A stretch of DNA of 64,000 nucleotides from Lasiosphaeris hirsuta (GCA_030549175.1 JAUKUA010000005.1:744001-808000); one strand, 5' to 3'. Shown: positions 10,031-21,504, counted from the first letter of the stretch. The notes: generated from the letters alone by a model not told the origin. A program made the numbers and translations.

Positions 10031-12633
10031 GGTGGGCGGTGTGGTGATCACGGTCCGGGGGTCGGGGCTGGAAGCAGGCAGTCTGTGATGGAGGGTGCAG
10101 GGGAGCAGGGGGGTAGAGAGAGGGAGGGGGGGGGGGAGGGGAGGGGAGCTGCGAGAGTCTAGAGATATCCGAACATCTTACTCGCAGGAGGGGACGCGCC
10201 GCGCCTTTGGTCTTATGTGTGTGTCTCTGCGAGCCTCGCGGGAGCGGGGGGAGCTCGATGGCTAGCTTCTAGATCGACATGCAGTGGAAGAGTGAGCCGA
10301 AATCCCATATCCAGACGTTCGATTCATCAATTCCATGATTCCCCTGGCATACAACGTCCAATGGCCTGGCCCGGAGTTAATCGAACGATGGGAGAGCAAC
10401 TGCGGGGAGGCTTGGCGTCGGCAGTGTTGGTGTCTTGTCGCGCCTTGGAAGGGGGGGGGGGCCCTGGAAGTCTGGGGAAGAGGGGAAGGAAGGGCTGTAC
10501 CCCGTACGCTGGGGAGCCGGTCTGGACGGCGCCAGAGGGCAGCCATTCCGGGGGGCTGCGTGTACATGTGGTGCTGGGTCGTGTATATGGTACTCCATGC
10601 CAAGGTCTTCTGTCGTGGCCGGCGAGAGTGGGCGAGTCATTGGGCGCCCTCCCTAGGCCAGGGTCGGCCACACACACACACACACACACCCAATGGTACC
10701 CCATGATGAAGGTCATATCCTTCATAACGCCGCCGTCCCCCAGCTTTTCCCGGGTTGGGGCTGATTGCAGCGCGGAGGCTTGGCCCCGCATGGCCAACGT
10801 CAACCCCAACTCTCCCGGCGGCGTGGGTGACGGCCAGACAATCAATCACTCAATTAATCGGCCCCTCCCCGGCTGCGCCAACATGTTCCGCCCCTCCCCA
10901 TTGGCTGGTGGCCGTCATGGGGGTGGGCGGTTTGCCGGCAGTTGTGGTATTCTTCTCACATTTTCGCACCACTCCCTATTGGTGGAATGCCCTCGCGGTC
11001 TGAATAGAGCCGTCCGCCGACGACGTCGTCTAGGCGACGACTAGCAGGGCCGTCGAATTTAGCCCAGAAATTGAACAGGACGGAACTCTGATCTCCGACT
11101 GACACAGCGCCGAACCGGGCCAAGACCTCGACCGATTGGCCCAGTCGCAGTGCAGGCTCGCTGAGGGGCCGTTGAGGAATCCCACTATTGCCGTCGCAAG
11201 TACCGTCAATTGGTGCGAGGCGAGGTCGGCGAGCCGGGCGGATGTCGGCCCCATTATTCTAGATATATCTTATTCTACTTTGATACGGTCCAACTTGGAA
11301 AGTCTGGACGTCATCAGGGGTCATCAGCAGGGGGGCGTTCAGGGGTTGCATCTAGACCACTTCCTCTTCCACCACTCGTCTTTTTGTTCCTGAGCGGCGC
11401 TGCAATTTTTGCCTTATTATACGTTACACAACATGACCGGAGCCACCCAGTCCGGGGTCAGCCTGTTGGAGAGTCTTGGAGTCTTGGAGTCTTGGGGTAG
11501 GCCCACCCCCCCCCCCCCCCCCGATTGCCCCCCGATGCTGCCCCCTCATCTCTATTACCCCCCATCCTGTCTGTCTTGGGCCCGCCAGGGCCATGCTAGC
11601 AAAATTCCTGCGGTCGTATCTGATCTGGAAATTCACCTGATGCGACCGCTTCTATCTCGGCATCGTCACAGAATATTCCGTCCCGGCCAAGACCTCGGTT
11701 CCCCGCGCACCAAGAATCCGTTTGCTGCAAACGATATTTGCATCCGCGTGACCAATGAATAACCTTGTTTTGTCACCTATCAATACATGAAAAGATTGCA
11801 AAGGCACGCCAAGTCAGCGTTGAATGTTTGATATATGAAGAGATGAAACACTGCCCGGAATGCGAGGGTTTTTACTCACGAAACCCATTTATTGGAGACG
11901 GAGACGGCGAGACAAAATTTTCAGAGTTGAGATGGAATTCAAGCAAAATTTTATCAGTGGAGGTAGGGGCTATAAGAGATAAAGCTTTTTGCCTTGTTGT
12001 TTGGTGCTACCCATGGAAGCTCTGTACGGGGTTGCATCCAGCAACGACACCGCAATAGACATTATTTTTCTGTTAGAGTGTGAACCGAAAACTTTCCGGG
12101 AAAACATATGCTGCAATGGAAGGATTGAAGGTAGAGAGAATGGATGTGAAGTCCAGCCTCCAGTTTTAAGAAATTTTCCCTCAATAAAGAGAGCAGCAGG
12201 TGTTCCTGTCGCGCAACACTACGTACGCCTCATCACCATACGGTAAATCTCTTGCGATGGTTCTTTGCTCTCACTTTGGATATCCATGGTTTTTATTTTT
12301 GGGGGGGGGGGAGGGGTTTATTCAGACCTAGGAAACGCATTTTGGAGATGAAAAAGGCATTTTCAGGCATGGGACTCGGAAATGCCTTTCAGGGGCTTTG
12401 ATGTCTCTCTCTCTTTGCAGCAGCGCACAGTGCTCTGTCAACAGTGTTTACGACATCATTACAAATTATGGGGCTCATGCAAAGAATAGTTTGTAAGCTG
12501 CGGTAGAAAGCTGAACTCTGTCTCGAAATAAAGTCAAAGTTCTGCTCCCCTCCGTAAATTTTCCACGCGGTGCTGCCGACCAAGGTGCAGAGTAGCGTCC
12601 CCGCCCTCCGCGTTTCCCCGGCGTCCTGCCGAA
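10031..12633. other. Long intergenic region including the cellulase promoter
   Basis: No gene is supported over 2.6 kb. Features seen are G-rich tracts near 10117-10145, a (CA)n run at about 10671-10690, a C-run near 11505-11522 and a G-run near 12301-12310. The first kilobase upstream of 10030 should contain regulatory sites of the cellulase gene, but none was assigned with confidence. Confidence 0.5.
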
Positions 12634-13524
12634 TCAGGGTTCTTGCTCAAGCTTCACCGTTTCCTTCTCGCCTTCCATGGCTCGCAAACGCGCAGCAAGC
12701 GCGTCTTCCGCGTCTTCCCGGGGTTCTGGGTCGGCGGGGGTGGTTGGTCGGCCCCATCTTTTCTTTCTCTTGATGGTGTTTGCAGACGGAGTCGGGGCGC
12801 CCAGCGCCTCAGATGCAAATCTCTTGGCGGGGCCAACATCGCGTGGCCCAGGCTTGACGAGATCAGTAATACCCGAAGCAGACTCCAGACGGCCAACTCG
12901 GTTGGCGAGATCAGCGACGCCCGGAGCGGACTCAAGACGGCTGACTCGATCCTCCAGCTTGTCGAAATCATATGCCTTGTGGTGCTTGTCCTCCAAACTG
13001 CACAGCCTCTGAACAGCCCCATCGATCTCCTTGGTGAGCTCTTCGAAGCGTCTCTCTAAACATGGGAAGTACCAATTGCATTTCCAAACGTCATGGCTTT
13101 CAGGGCCAGACTCCAGATTTTCCACAATGCCGGGGAGTGACTCGAGGAGCTCAAAGACCGCCTCCATGTCTCCGACCTTGCCAGCAAGGAGCTTCTCGAG
13201 TGAGGCCACACACTCATTGACCTCCTTGATCATGGAGTCCTGGCGTGTGGTGTCGCCCTGATGTTTTGCGACTATCCCTACAAGCAAGTCTACACGCTCA
13301 GTGGCCCCCTCGATAAGTAGAGCCTGATTTGCGATGACGCGCTCGAGGTGTTCGATCTTTTGCTCTTGAGCCTTTTCCAGCGCGACGATGCGTTGGGCAG
13401 TTTCCTCTGCCTTGGCGTTCTGGCTTGCAATCAAGGCGCTCTGGCTTGTAATCATGGCCTCAATATTGCGCGCGATCTCGGCGGCAAAAAATTCGGGACG
13501 ACCGTTTTGAGCTTGGTCAGACAT
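12634..13524 (-). CDS. Coiled-coil protein of unknown function with basic C-terminal motif
   Basis: An intronless 296-codon frame begins MSDQAQNGRPEFF. Most of it is predicted coiled coil with heptad Leu/Ile. The segment LERVIANQALLIEGATERV matches LERVVADQALQLHDAAERF of the gene at 16856. Two adjacent 16-residue repeats follow (RVSRLESAPGVADLAN and RVGRLESASGITDLVK). A basic cluster, IKRKKRWGRP, could be a nuclear localisation signal near residue 255. The tail is acidic/basic and low-complexity. No catalytic domain is visible. Codon use is normal and there is no disruption. The gene faces CE15 across a shared 0.8 kb gap but points the same way (leftward). Confidence 0.7.
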   Translation of the reverse strand: MSDQAQNGRPEFFAAEIARNIEAMITSQSALIASQNAKAEETAQRIVALEKAQEQKIEHLERVIANQALLIEGATERVDLLVGIVAKHQGDTTRQDSMIKEVNECVASLEKLLAGKVGDMEAVFELLESLPGIVENLESGPESHDVWKCNWYFPCLERRFEELTKEIDGAVQRLCSLEDKHHKAYDFDKLEDRVSRLESAPGVADLANRVGRLESASGITDLVKPGPRDVGPAKRFASEALGAPTPSANTIKRKKRWGRPTTPADPEPREDAEDALAARLRAMEGEKETVKLEQEP

Positions 13525-14341
13525 GGTTGCGGCGGTCGCAAATCTGTACGTCGTACTTGATTAACAGCCTGGCAGACGTGACAAAGTGTGTGTTTTCCCC
13601 AAGCGAGTAGTACTTGCTGTAGCCGCTTACTAGCTGTGGGTTTTCAGCTTACCTTGATTTGTGAGATATGACGGCGGGATAGTTTGGAAGGCTGGTCGAA
13701 GAAAATAGGATTTGCAAGGTCGAGAAGCTTGCGAGATGGGGTGGGAGGCGGGGGAAGCGTTGCGGATTGACGTGAAGACGCAGATGTTTGTGGTCAAGGG
13801 AAGAAAGAAATAGGGAAGAGAAAGAAATTCTTGAGGGTTTGGAGTTTGCAGGCCCAAGGACAGACCGGCTTGCCCGCGGTTCTGTGCTGAGGTTGAAGAA
13901 GGAGCAGTCGAGAGGGGGATGGGGAGAATGATGGCGTGAAAAAGGGCGGATGTCTTGATATTCGTGGAGATATCTTTTTGTGAAGGAAACCCAAAGCGGT
14001 TTCCCAAAAGCCCGTCAAAGGTTCTCCTGCCGAGAAAGTAGGATCAGATCGGAGAACAAAATACAGAAAGCTAGAAAGGAATGGCCGAGCAGTAGGTGTT
14101 GTGCTATCTTCAAGTGCACATGGTTTTCATCGATGATGACAGAGTACTGGAATGGATCGAGGAAGCGGAACTCAAAGTCGCTTAGATTTCTTGTTGAACA
14201 TCTAGCTCTTTCCAAAATAGATTTTATTGCAACATGTGTACGAGGCTTGTTATGTGAAAGAGAAAGAAGAAAAAATAAAAAAAATAAAAAAATAGGGAAA
14301 ACCGGACACGCTCAATCGCAATTTCTGTCACGGCCTCAACG
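13525..14341. other. Intergenic
   Basis: This holds the promoter of the coiled-coil gene and the 3' flank of the CE15 gene. An A-rich simple stretch lies at 14262-14300. No gene is recognised. Confidence 0.6.
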
Positions 14342-15550
14342 TCAAGCTGCCAACCTAGGCGCCGCCGACCAGTTCCCAATCCAATCGCTCATGGTGACAT
14401 TCGCCTTGCTGGTATCGACATCGTTGGTGTTCCCAGAGCCAAGCAGGAACTTGTTGAAGAAGGACAACAAGTTCGCATTCGTGGCAGAAGGGAAGGAGCA
14501 ATGCGAGTGTCCGCCGACGAGTGAGAATCCCATGTTGGTCTTGACACCCAGGGCGTCGTACACCGTGCGGCCAGCCCTCATGGCCACAGTCGTGCTGACA
14601 GGACCCAGCCAGTCGATGTCGTTCTCGATGACGAACAAGCCGCGAGGGGCCACGAGCGCAGCCAAGAAGTGGTTGTCTCCCGGGATGGTGTCCGTCTTGT
14701 TGACATACGTCGTAAATTTGGGCGAGAACCACGCATTCTCCCGGACGATCTGGTGCGCCGTCTGGATATTCTTGCCCTTGGCAAATTCGGAATCCGAAAT
14801 GCGCCACGACGCCGCCCCTCCGGACCCAGACTCCTGCGGAATGACCAGGGCGATCCTCTTCTCGAACGCGCCCACCATAAACGCGCCCTTGCCGTTGCGA
14901 CTGCACCCGGTCACGGCCAGCTTCTTGGGATCGACGCCCGTCTTGGCGGCGCCCAGCTGCTCCAGCCCGTCGATGATACGACCGACGCACCAGGCCCAGG
15001 CCAGCGTGGCGCCGGCGCTGTGCGTCTTGCCGTGCAGGTCAAAGAACCAGCCGGTGCCGTGGCTGGCGGGGTTGGACTGGGCCGCGCAGGCGTCGTTGCC
15101 GAAGGCGATGCGGCCGACGGCGCCGGGGACCGGGATGGACGCGCCGCCGACGGCGATCAGCGCGGGGCCGCCGGCCGTGCCGCCGCCGCTCGGCTTGGTG
15201 ATGCTGACCGAGATGGTCTTGGAGTTGGACCCGACCTTGATGGCTAGACTCATGCTGCTGCCCGACATGGTGGCCGTCAGCGAGTCGGGCGGCGGCGGCA
15301 GGTCGCCTAGCACGAACTGCTGTAGGATCTTGCTCATCTCGGCCTGCCGGCACGCAAAGTCGGCCGGCGTCGCTACCGCGCTGCCCGACGCGAACTTCCA
15401 CGGGTCCGGCAGGTTTTTCTCTGACACGTCGGCGTAGGCTCCCACGGCCGGCGTCGTGCATCCGTCCTGCCGCTCGAGCAGGTCCGAAGGGGGCAGGCCC
15501 AGGGCCGCCACCGGCAGCAGGAGGGCCGCGAGCTTCAGGAGAGTTGACAT
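14342..15550 (-). CDS. CE15 4-O-methyl-glucuronoyl methylesterase (glucuronoyl esterase)
   Basis: Secreted carbohydrate esterase family 15 enzyme that cleaves ester bonds between lignin alcohols and 4-O-methyl-glucuronic acid of xylan. The single-exon gene encodes 402 residues from MSTLLKLAALLLPVAALG, a signal peptide; an upstream Met in the same frame would bury it. The nucleophile motif is GCSRNGKGA. The acid Glu is in IPQESG, 23 residues after the catalytic Ser, the same spacing as in characterised family members. The catalytic His is in GGHSHC. NIQTAHQI, DNHFLAALVAPRG and DIDWLGPVSTT are further family blocks. No CBM is attached. It sits 4.3 kb from the GH7 gene and is transcribed in the same direction; both serve lignocellulose breakdown. 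Confidence 0.96.
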   Translation of the reverse strand: MSTLLKLAALLLPVAALGLPPSDLLERQDGCTTPAVGAYADVSEKNLPDPWKFASGSAVATPADFACRQAEMSKILQQFVLGDLPPPPDSLTATMSGSSMSLAIKVGSNSKTISVSITKPSGGGTAGGPALIAVGGASIPVPGAVGRIAFGNDACAAQSNPASHGTGWFFDLHGKTHSAGATLAWAWCVGRIIDGLEQLGAAKTGVDPKKLAVTGCSRNGKGAFMVGAFEKRIALVIPQESGSGGAASWRISDSEFAKGKNIQTAHQIVRENAWFSPKFTTYVNKTDTIPGDNHFLAALVAPRGLFVIENDIDWLGPVSTTVAMRAGRTVYDALGVKTNMGFSLVGGHSHCSFPSATNANLLSFFNKFLLGSGNTNDVDTSKANVTMSDWIGNWSAAPRLAA

Positions 15551-16855
15551 GGTAGCTGGGCTTGGCGCTTGAGGGTTGAACTCGGGGAAGCTTCTCGATG
15601 CCGTCCGGTCGGAAAATGAAGATGGGACGGCCTTGTATAGACGCCGCCTCAGGAATTCAAGTTGGTGGAAATGACGGCGGCATATCGATCGCACGCCCAA
15701 CAGAGTGGAATGTGGGGCTGTAATTGGGACAATTTGGATATATTCCGATGAACATGCTTGTTCTGTTGTGCCGCCGGGACTTGCTCCTGCTCTGATTGGT
15801 GGGTGAAATGAACGTGGGCAAAGCTGCTATCAACAGCACGCCTATATGTTGCCATTAAGTGTGTGTTAAGCCCCACGAGGATTACTTGGCAGCATATGCA
15901 GATTTAATCGCCCGCAATCATCAACATGTCGGTGTGGGCAGGAATCCTTTATGTGAGGACTTTCAACCGATACAGATCACTCGCCTTCTGCATCAAGTTA
16001 TCCGAGAAGGTTGACATCAATTTCCTCTTGTACCAGAATGGCAGAGTTGGATTCACCCCGGTGACATTGCATTTGCTTACAGCTATAACAAGCTGCGTAT
16101 TATCCAGCGCCAAAGTCTCCTTCATAAACTCTCTATACTTGGTGAATTGACGAACCTCTTAACAGGCCAGAAGTAGGCTCTGTTGGAGAACAGGCTCTGC
16201 TGGAGAACAGGGGCTCTGCTGGAGAACAGGCTCTGCTGATGTCCTTTTGGGTTAGGTCCCAGCACCAGCACTCTCTACCATACCCGTTTATTCTAGTCGA
16301 CGTAACTGCGTATCCCCTCACCCTTTGGAACGTATATCTAAAAGGGTTACGTGTAGTAGTGAGCTAGCGAGACCAATAATATATAAACTTCATTGTTGAT
16401 AATTACCAGCCAGTCTTGTCGAGTTAAATAAGCATTTGGCACTTTACCAACCTTTGAGAAATCGTCAGACTTTTTCCTTCAAAAGGTAAAATTTTAGCAG
16501 GGGGCTACCCTCATAGAAACTATCCAAAGACAAGAAAAGTATGTATCAACGATGCTAGACGCTATTGTTTCTCTCAAGAATATAAAGTCAACCCCTCTGG
16601 AAAATTTCCCCGACCAATCTTCCTCTTCTCTCCAGCTTGCTCATACATTGACACAACCGCCCCTTCAAGACATACTCAGTCACTCTCCCATCTCAATTTT
16701 GAATCGACCCGTGTCCGCAATACCTCAGCTGCCTCTTCCGCACTTTCCGCCTTGCTTCCACTACCCTCAAACCTCATTCCCGCCTCTATTCCACTCCAGA
16801 CAGCACCACCCGCTACCTCACCCAAACCAACCGACTGCACCTCGTGCTAGCCAAG
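15551..16855. other. Intergenic between divergent CE15 and coiled-coil genes
   Basis: This is a shared upstream region for two divergently transcribed genes. It contains a short tandem repeat (16176-16238) and, in the 250 bases before 16856, a C/T-rich leader typical of fungal 5' UTRs. No other gene is supported. Confidence 0.6.
16176..16238. repeat. Short tandem repeat, about 18-bp unit, three to four copies
   Basis: Units of the form ggctctgctggagaacag follow one another with small length changes (one unit has an extra gg; the last is partial). No function is apparent. Confidence 0.75.
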
Positions 16856-17254
16856 ATGGAGCACTTGACAGCCGCCGTCGCCGCTGCCTACGAGAAGGAA
16901 ATGGAATCTCGAATCCAGCTTCTGGAGCGCGTGGTCGCGGACCAGGCTCTCCAGCTCCATGACGCCGCGGAACGCTTCCGCAGGCTCGAAAAGGAATCCG
17001 CCACCATGATCAATGCACTTCGGGATGCGTCGGCCAAGAGCCGGAGGAAGTACCAGAAGCTTGCTCGCCGGCGGAAGAAAGCCCGGGAGTTGACCGCAAC
17101 CCACCGGGAGGACTCGGCGAAGATGGGTAAGGAAGTGGACGATTCGAAAAAGGCCATTCATCACCTTTACGACGATGTAATCCGCGTGGTGAGCGATTTG
17201 CATGACGTTGAGGACAGGGTTGACAGGTTAGAAAACGCCACATTACATGGATAG
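16856..17254 (+). CDS. Small coiled-coil protein, paralogue of the 12.6-13.5 kb gene
   Basis: A 132-residue frame begins MEHLTAAVAAAYEKEMES at the ATG following a pyrimidine-rich leader. It is almost wholly coiled coil: LLERVVADQALQLHDAAERF is closely similar to the equivalent part of the 12634-13524 protein, and VEDRVDRLENA echoes LEDRVSRLESA there. A basic stretch, KSRRKYQKLARRRKKAR, sits in the middle. It is shorter than its relative and lacks the Pro-rich C-terminal part. No enzymatic motif is seen. It could be a short paralogue or a truncated copy. The frame is clean and ends in TAG. Confidence 0.6.
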   Translation: MEHLTAAVAAAYEKEMESRIQLLERVVADQALQLHDAAERFRRLEKESATMINALRDASAKSRRKYQKLARRRKKARELTATHREDSAKMGKEVDDSKKAIHHLYDDVIRVVSDLHDVEDRVDRLENATLHG

Positions 17255-17663
17255 CAGGTTGTTGGAGAGGGGCATCATGCAGGGTGCTGATGTAATGGAA
17301 CAATCTTGAGGTAGCAAGGTCCTCAACATGTACATAGACGGTGACCTACCTTAGTTGGCTAATGAACGCACGTGGAATCGAAGTCGCGATTCCCATCGGA
17401 GGGAAACAAGTTCTATGTTGGTGATCCATGCTGTGATGCAAGAAGTCTGCTCTATGATCTGTCCCCATACACCTCCCATGCACCCTCCCGCTGAAAGTCA
17501 AACGACCAAACACAGAAGAAAGCTCTCTGAGAGCCCCTGCATGCAACATCTGATGATTAAGAACAAAGAAAATTTTGTTGGTATATACATGTGAAAGCAT
17601 AAGAAATTGGGGTCCCCCATAGCCCAGAAGCGGGACGGCGGGCTTGACAGCACTATGGCCTTG
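17255..17663. other. Intergenic
   Basis: This is the 3' flank of the small coiled-coil gene. No gene, repeat or RNA is recognised. Confidence 0.6.
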
Positions 17664-18560
17664 TCAGAGAAGATGATGATGACCCCAAAAAGAGTGATGA
17701 TAGGGGCATGTCCGTGCACAGACCATCAAAACTGGCTTCAATGACTCGGCCGTCTTCGAGATCTTGCTCCGGATCATCATCAACAGATACACACACCCGT
17801 ACGTGCTGAACGAAAAGAGCACCATGAGCGCGGTACCTCTCCCCCCGTACACATAACCATTCCGATTGGTTGTGTTCAAGTACGCCGAGCCGTCCGCGTA
17901 GGGACACATCTTGCAGTCGCTCAACGCCTCCGGGTTGAGCAGATTGGTGCCGGTACCCATGCCCTGCATGTAGTCGCGGAGATACTCGCCGGGAAACCGA
18001 CAGTGAAGTGTCAGCAGACGAAGTAGAGGACGCGGCAGATGAAGTAGAGGACGCGGCAGATGAAGAGGGACTGCAGCTGGGGCGATGACACTCACACACA
18101 TACAAAGATGTACTTGAATAGAGACATTTGCAGATCCGACACAGTGTCGCCGATCATCCAGAAGGAAAACCCATTGAAGAGCGCCGAGATGATGTGCATT
18201 GCAAACGTGTTGTTGACGTAATCCCACATTGCGGAAGAGCGAGACGTTCATGCGAGACGTGACGAGGTTAACCCTAACCACATGGGCATGGCAAACTCAT
18301 GGCCGTCGTCGACTGTTGAGGTCTCGGCGGCGGCCGCAGAGGAGGTAAATATGGTCCAGCTCAGCCTCCATGGTAGAACTCTCAGGTGATTCCAGCCAGA
18401 TCTTGTTCCAACCAATCCCTGCCCTGACCGAGGTTGCCAGAGACAACATCGATCATGTGCTCTGCCGGATTGGCAGCATCGAGACACGGCACGCCCGAGC
18501 CGAATTGCGGGTGGAATACCAGGTGTGGATTGCAATGCTCGCGACCAAAGCCGCTTAGTC
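17664..18560 (-). pseudogene. PDR/CDR-type ABC transporter, C-terminal half, decayed
   Basis: Pieces of a pleiotropic-drug-resistance ABC transporter run leftward in mixed frames: [12 protein letters not shown] and QGRDW (about 18410-18460), DDGHEFAMPMW (about 18285-18310), [28 protein letters not shown] (about 18170-18225), LYFVC then a TGA where the family has Trp, then FTVGFP (about 17990), and finally the last extracellular loop and helix with LLNPEALSDCKMCPYADG and the end KISKTAES. The nucleotide-binding domain core is missing. A duplicated 24-base piece (about 18020-18060) and stops confirm that it is non-functional. Confidence 0.8.
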
Positions 18561-18759
18561 ACCGGCTCGAGGGGTTTGCTGCTGTTGATGTTGGGGGGGG
18601 GGGGATATCGACAAGTGACAAGTGGTGCTGTGCACCGTGTCCAGCTTGTTTTTCCTGTCGCTGGCTGTGTTTTGACTCCAATGTCTCGGCGGGGGACCAA
18701 GTACAAAACTCAGGGCGTCCAATTGCTGAGGCATCATGACAGGCAAACTTGGCAAGGAA
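18561..18759. other. Gap between two pseudogenes
   Basis: This short spacer has a run of G at 18594-18604. No gene is visible. Confidence 0.5.
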
Positions 18760-19400
18760 TCCCATTCTGGCGTCGAGAGACCATTGCTGCAAGGGGACCG
18801 TCGTTTCGCACTGGTCGCAAGCCCAAGGTCATGTGGGTTGTCAGAGGAGCGTATCCCTGTCGCGATGATGCCGCGAACATTCTACAAAGTGGATTTTCCG
18901 TACTTACCTTCAGCTGAGCGTGATCAAGTCCAAAGTATACCGGCTGGTGTACTCGGCTGAGGCCCTGCGCAAGTCGGATGCGGATCTGCTGCGCGATATC
19001 AGGGAGCTGGACGAGGAGCTTGAGAAGTGGCGGCTTTCGGTGCCGCTGCCGCTGCCGCTGCCGCACCGGCCTGTCTTGTCCTTGTCGATGAAGTCGGTTG
19101 GGTGGTCCGAGGTGGATATGCCCAAGAGTGTCCGCACGATTGTGATTAATTTCGAGTACCACTATCTCATGGCCACCATCCACCAGGCGACGGGGCGGTG
19201 CTGGGCTTGGGCGACGGGGGAGGGGCGTGAGATGGAAAGCGTGAGCTCGAGCTTGACGTTCAACTTTCCTGTCGATGAGGAATGCCACAGGGGACCTGCT
19301 GGAGGATGCCTGCTAGTTGATCGTCTTCTATCCTATGTCGGTAGTGGCAACCATCTTTTGCACCATTTTTCTGAAGAGGCGACGAGAACATGACATCCTC
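18760..19400 (+). pseudogene. Fungal-specific transcription factor middle domain, fragment
   Basis: The plus-strand frame at 18920-19300 reads VIKSKVYRLVYSAEAL, RDIRELDEELEKWRLSVP, SVRTIVINFEYHYLMATIHQ and ESVSSSL. These are hallmark segments of the fungal-specific transcription factor domain (middle homology region) that accompanies Zn2Cys6 DNA-binding domains. After about 19300 the frame shifts to FYPMSVVATIFC, a membrane-like segment usual near the domain end. The zinc cluster and the true start are not seen. It neighbours a PDR transporter relic, a pairing common where a regulator controls an efflux pump, but that link is inference. Confidence 0.7.
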
Positions 19401-19860
19401 GTCCACTGAGTAGATCCCCTGATCGCACTCGAAATTCGCGACCCCAGTGGTGGGAAGGAGGTGACTTCTCTCCGGGCAATGTCGATAATGGGATGCGAGA
19501 CATCAGATCTCTTCCCTTGCACACGCCACCCCCGCAAGTGAAACTTTGTACCCCTGTTGTTAGCCTGTCGGCTGCAAGTCTGTCGCGGCCGAGGCTTGTA
19601 TGATGGTGGTGGGCTAGGTGGCGCGCTCTATGCCCATTGAAGAATATGTTTTGGAACTTGATACCACCGTCCAGTTTCATGAGGGCAATGTCCGTCTTTT
19701 CAACGTGTTCCACCATGTGCCCGATGGGTGACCTCGTGTCCCCTGAGCATTCTCTAAATAGCTTTTGACTCTCCTATGTATCGTCGCCGAGTACGACAGT
19801 CGTGTTATCGGTTGCAATCTCTTCCCATAGATGCCACGAGCATGTTAGGCGCCGCGCGCC

Positions 19861-19898
<38 letters not shown>

Positions 19899-20045
19899 AC
19901 AAGGACTCTTGCTGTGGCTTCGGAAGTAGTACCATTATCCTTGATCGAACAGATTACTACCCAGGCGAAGTAAACCTTGTTTTTTTGACATAGCCTGCGT
20001 CGTCCTCCACTCTCTCTGTGGCAGAAACTTTCGGTGCAGTCGTTC
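19401..20045. other. Intergenic with a long T run
   Basis: No gene is supported. It contains the 35-base T run at 19863-19897, next to a GC palindrome-like segment (ggcgccgcgcgccgg). Confidence 0.5.
19863..19897. repeat. Homopolymer T run, 35 bases
   Basis: An uninterrupted run of T on the plus strand, equal to a poly(A) tail read leftward. It could be the tail of a retrotransposed fragment or a simple slippage tract. No target-site duplication or retroelement coding sequence was found beside it. Confidence 0.8.
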
Positions 20046-20604
20046 ATGGCGTGCAAGTTTCAGCACCGGCCAACTTTATCACCCAAACAGCCAACCACAA
20101 TCTCTACTGCCGCGACCAGTGTGGCAATACCCAGCATACCACCTCACCAGACAATACCATGCACGACACGCCACGCCATCAATGCAGGGAATAAACAGAC
20201 GTTCGAAATGAGACACGCTCCGAACATAAAGGGCATGTTCGCGGTGGAAGAGGCCTTCAAAGACCCCAAAGGTGACACAAGAGCGGTTAATGGCTTCCCC
20301 TCGATTACCAACAAGAACATTACCATTATTATATACGCCGTCCAGGTCGCCGGCTGCCTGAAAAGGAAGTTATATTGGAGAACACTGGATACCGTCGATT
20401 GGAAGGGCGCGATCTGTGTGGATAAGTGCGACGCCGAGGTAAGAAACACCCGCCGCCCGCGCCACTGCTGATTCGGCATACTGATGGACATCATAGGAAT
20501 TCATCAACGAGGAGAATAGAAAAGAGGAGGCCGAGGACGCGGCACAGCGGGCAGAGCGGGCGTCATTTTTCGCGGGAAAGGGGAAGGCAGACACAGAGGA
20601 ATGA
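20046..20604 (+). CDS. Hypothetical protein, two exons
   Basis: Tentative model: exon 20046-20438, intron 20439-20496 (donor GTAAGA, acceptor ATAG), exon 20497-20604, giving about 166 residues. The second exon reads EFINEENRKEEAEDAAQRAE and then a Lys/Gly-rich end, a charged helix that looks like genuine coding sequence. The part from MRHAPNIKG (20209) onward also looks coding, with a hydrophobic ITIIIYAVQVAG segment. The first 50 residues are less convincing and the true start may be 20209 or lie in another frame. I do not recognise the family. Confidence 0.35.
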
Positions 20605-21504
20605 TTTATCTGTAAGCGCGGAACCTTCCGGCTAGCGCACACTCGTTGGGAGCTAATGGCGGGCCGACTTGAGAATAATGTCGGGATAACGACGGGCTAA
20701 CATTGGAAGGTCCCTCCTTCAACAGGGGATGACAATGGCTCCCTCCAGGGAGGGAGGAGATACCTCAACTACACCTCCCATCAAACCAGACACCATCCCG
20801 TAGAATATGACAAGTCTTGGATTCGGACCAAGAGTCAAGCCGAGTCTCACATCTAATGCCTAATAAGCGAGGTGACCCAGGCTGCTAATACCATTATACT
20901 ACGCTGCCATCCACATTCCAAACATTTTGAGAAGTGGGACCTCAAATGGAAAGGGGCAAACGGGTAAAGTCCAATAACCGATATAAATCTTAATGTCTAA
21001 GGAGGGCGGGATCGAAACAAAGTGAGTCAGATTGACACACCTTACAGTGGAAGGTTGACCACTGCAACAAGTCAATTCTGACCAACAGGAGTCATAGGCT
21101 CGCAGATTTATAAAAAGAGGGAAGAGCGCATCTTCACCGAGAGAGCAATCATCGCCTCAATCTGTCACCTCGGTCACTTTCAGCCTCTATATAACGAAAT
21201 CACCAATTCTACCCAACAAGAATGCAATCTTAACTTTGGCCAAGCTGGCCAAAATGGTTACCTAGTCTCCTTTCATCTACATGACTGAAACGCCGGCAGC
21301 CGTCGACAAGGCCCAGGCCCGGAAGAAGCAGTGGACGGGAAAGACTTCATGACAGGCCCCGGGGGTATTGAAATGGCAATCCATGGTCTCCTGAATAGCT
21401 TGAAGTGGAATCCATCTACCATCACTGGCAGGTGGCGTTTGCGGTGGTTTTGCTGGCCAAGAATGACCTGAGAGGGGCCAGACGGGGCTGAATAGGAAGT
21501 ACCG
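20605..21504. other. Intergenic
   Basis: No gene is supported. A TATA-like tataaaaa at about 21108 and a tatataacg near 21187 look like promoter fragments without a following open frame. The 3' part beyond the sirtuin homology (about 21277-21504) is not recognisable. Confidence 0.5.

Noticed and set aside
14669..15247. Long plus-strand open frame antisense to the CE15 gene; similar ones lie over GH7 (9458-10162) and tyrosinase (58352-58990).
   Set aside because: They are GC-rich shadow frames with Val/Gly/Asp-heavy composition and no motif, mirroring the real gene on the other strand.
16176..16238. Possible CRISPR-like array.
   Set aside because: The units are directly tandem without spacers, in a eukaryotic genome.
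19600..19716. Leftward frame MVEHVEKTDIALMKLDGGIK as a protease-like gene.
   Set aside because: The text is short and no second motif or intron chain supports a gene.
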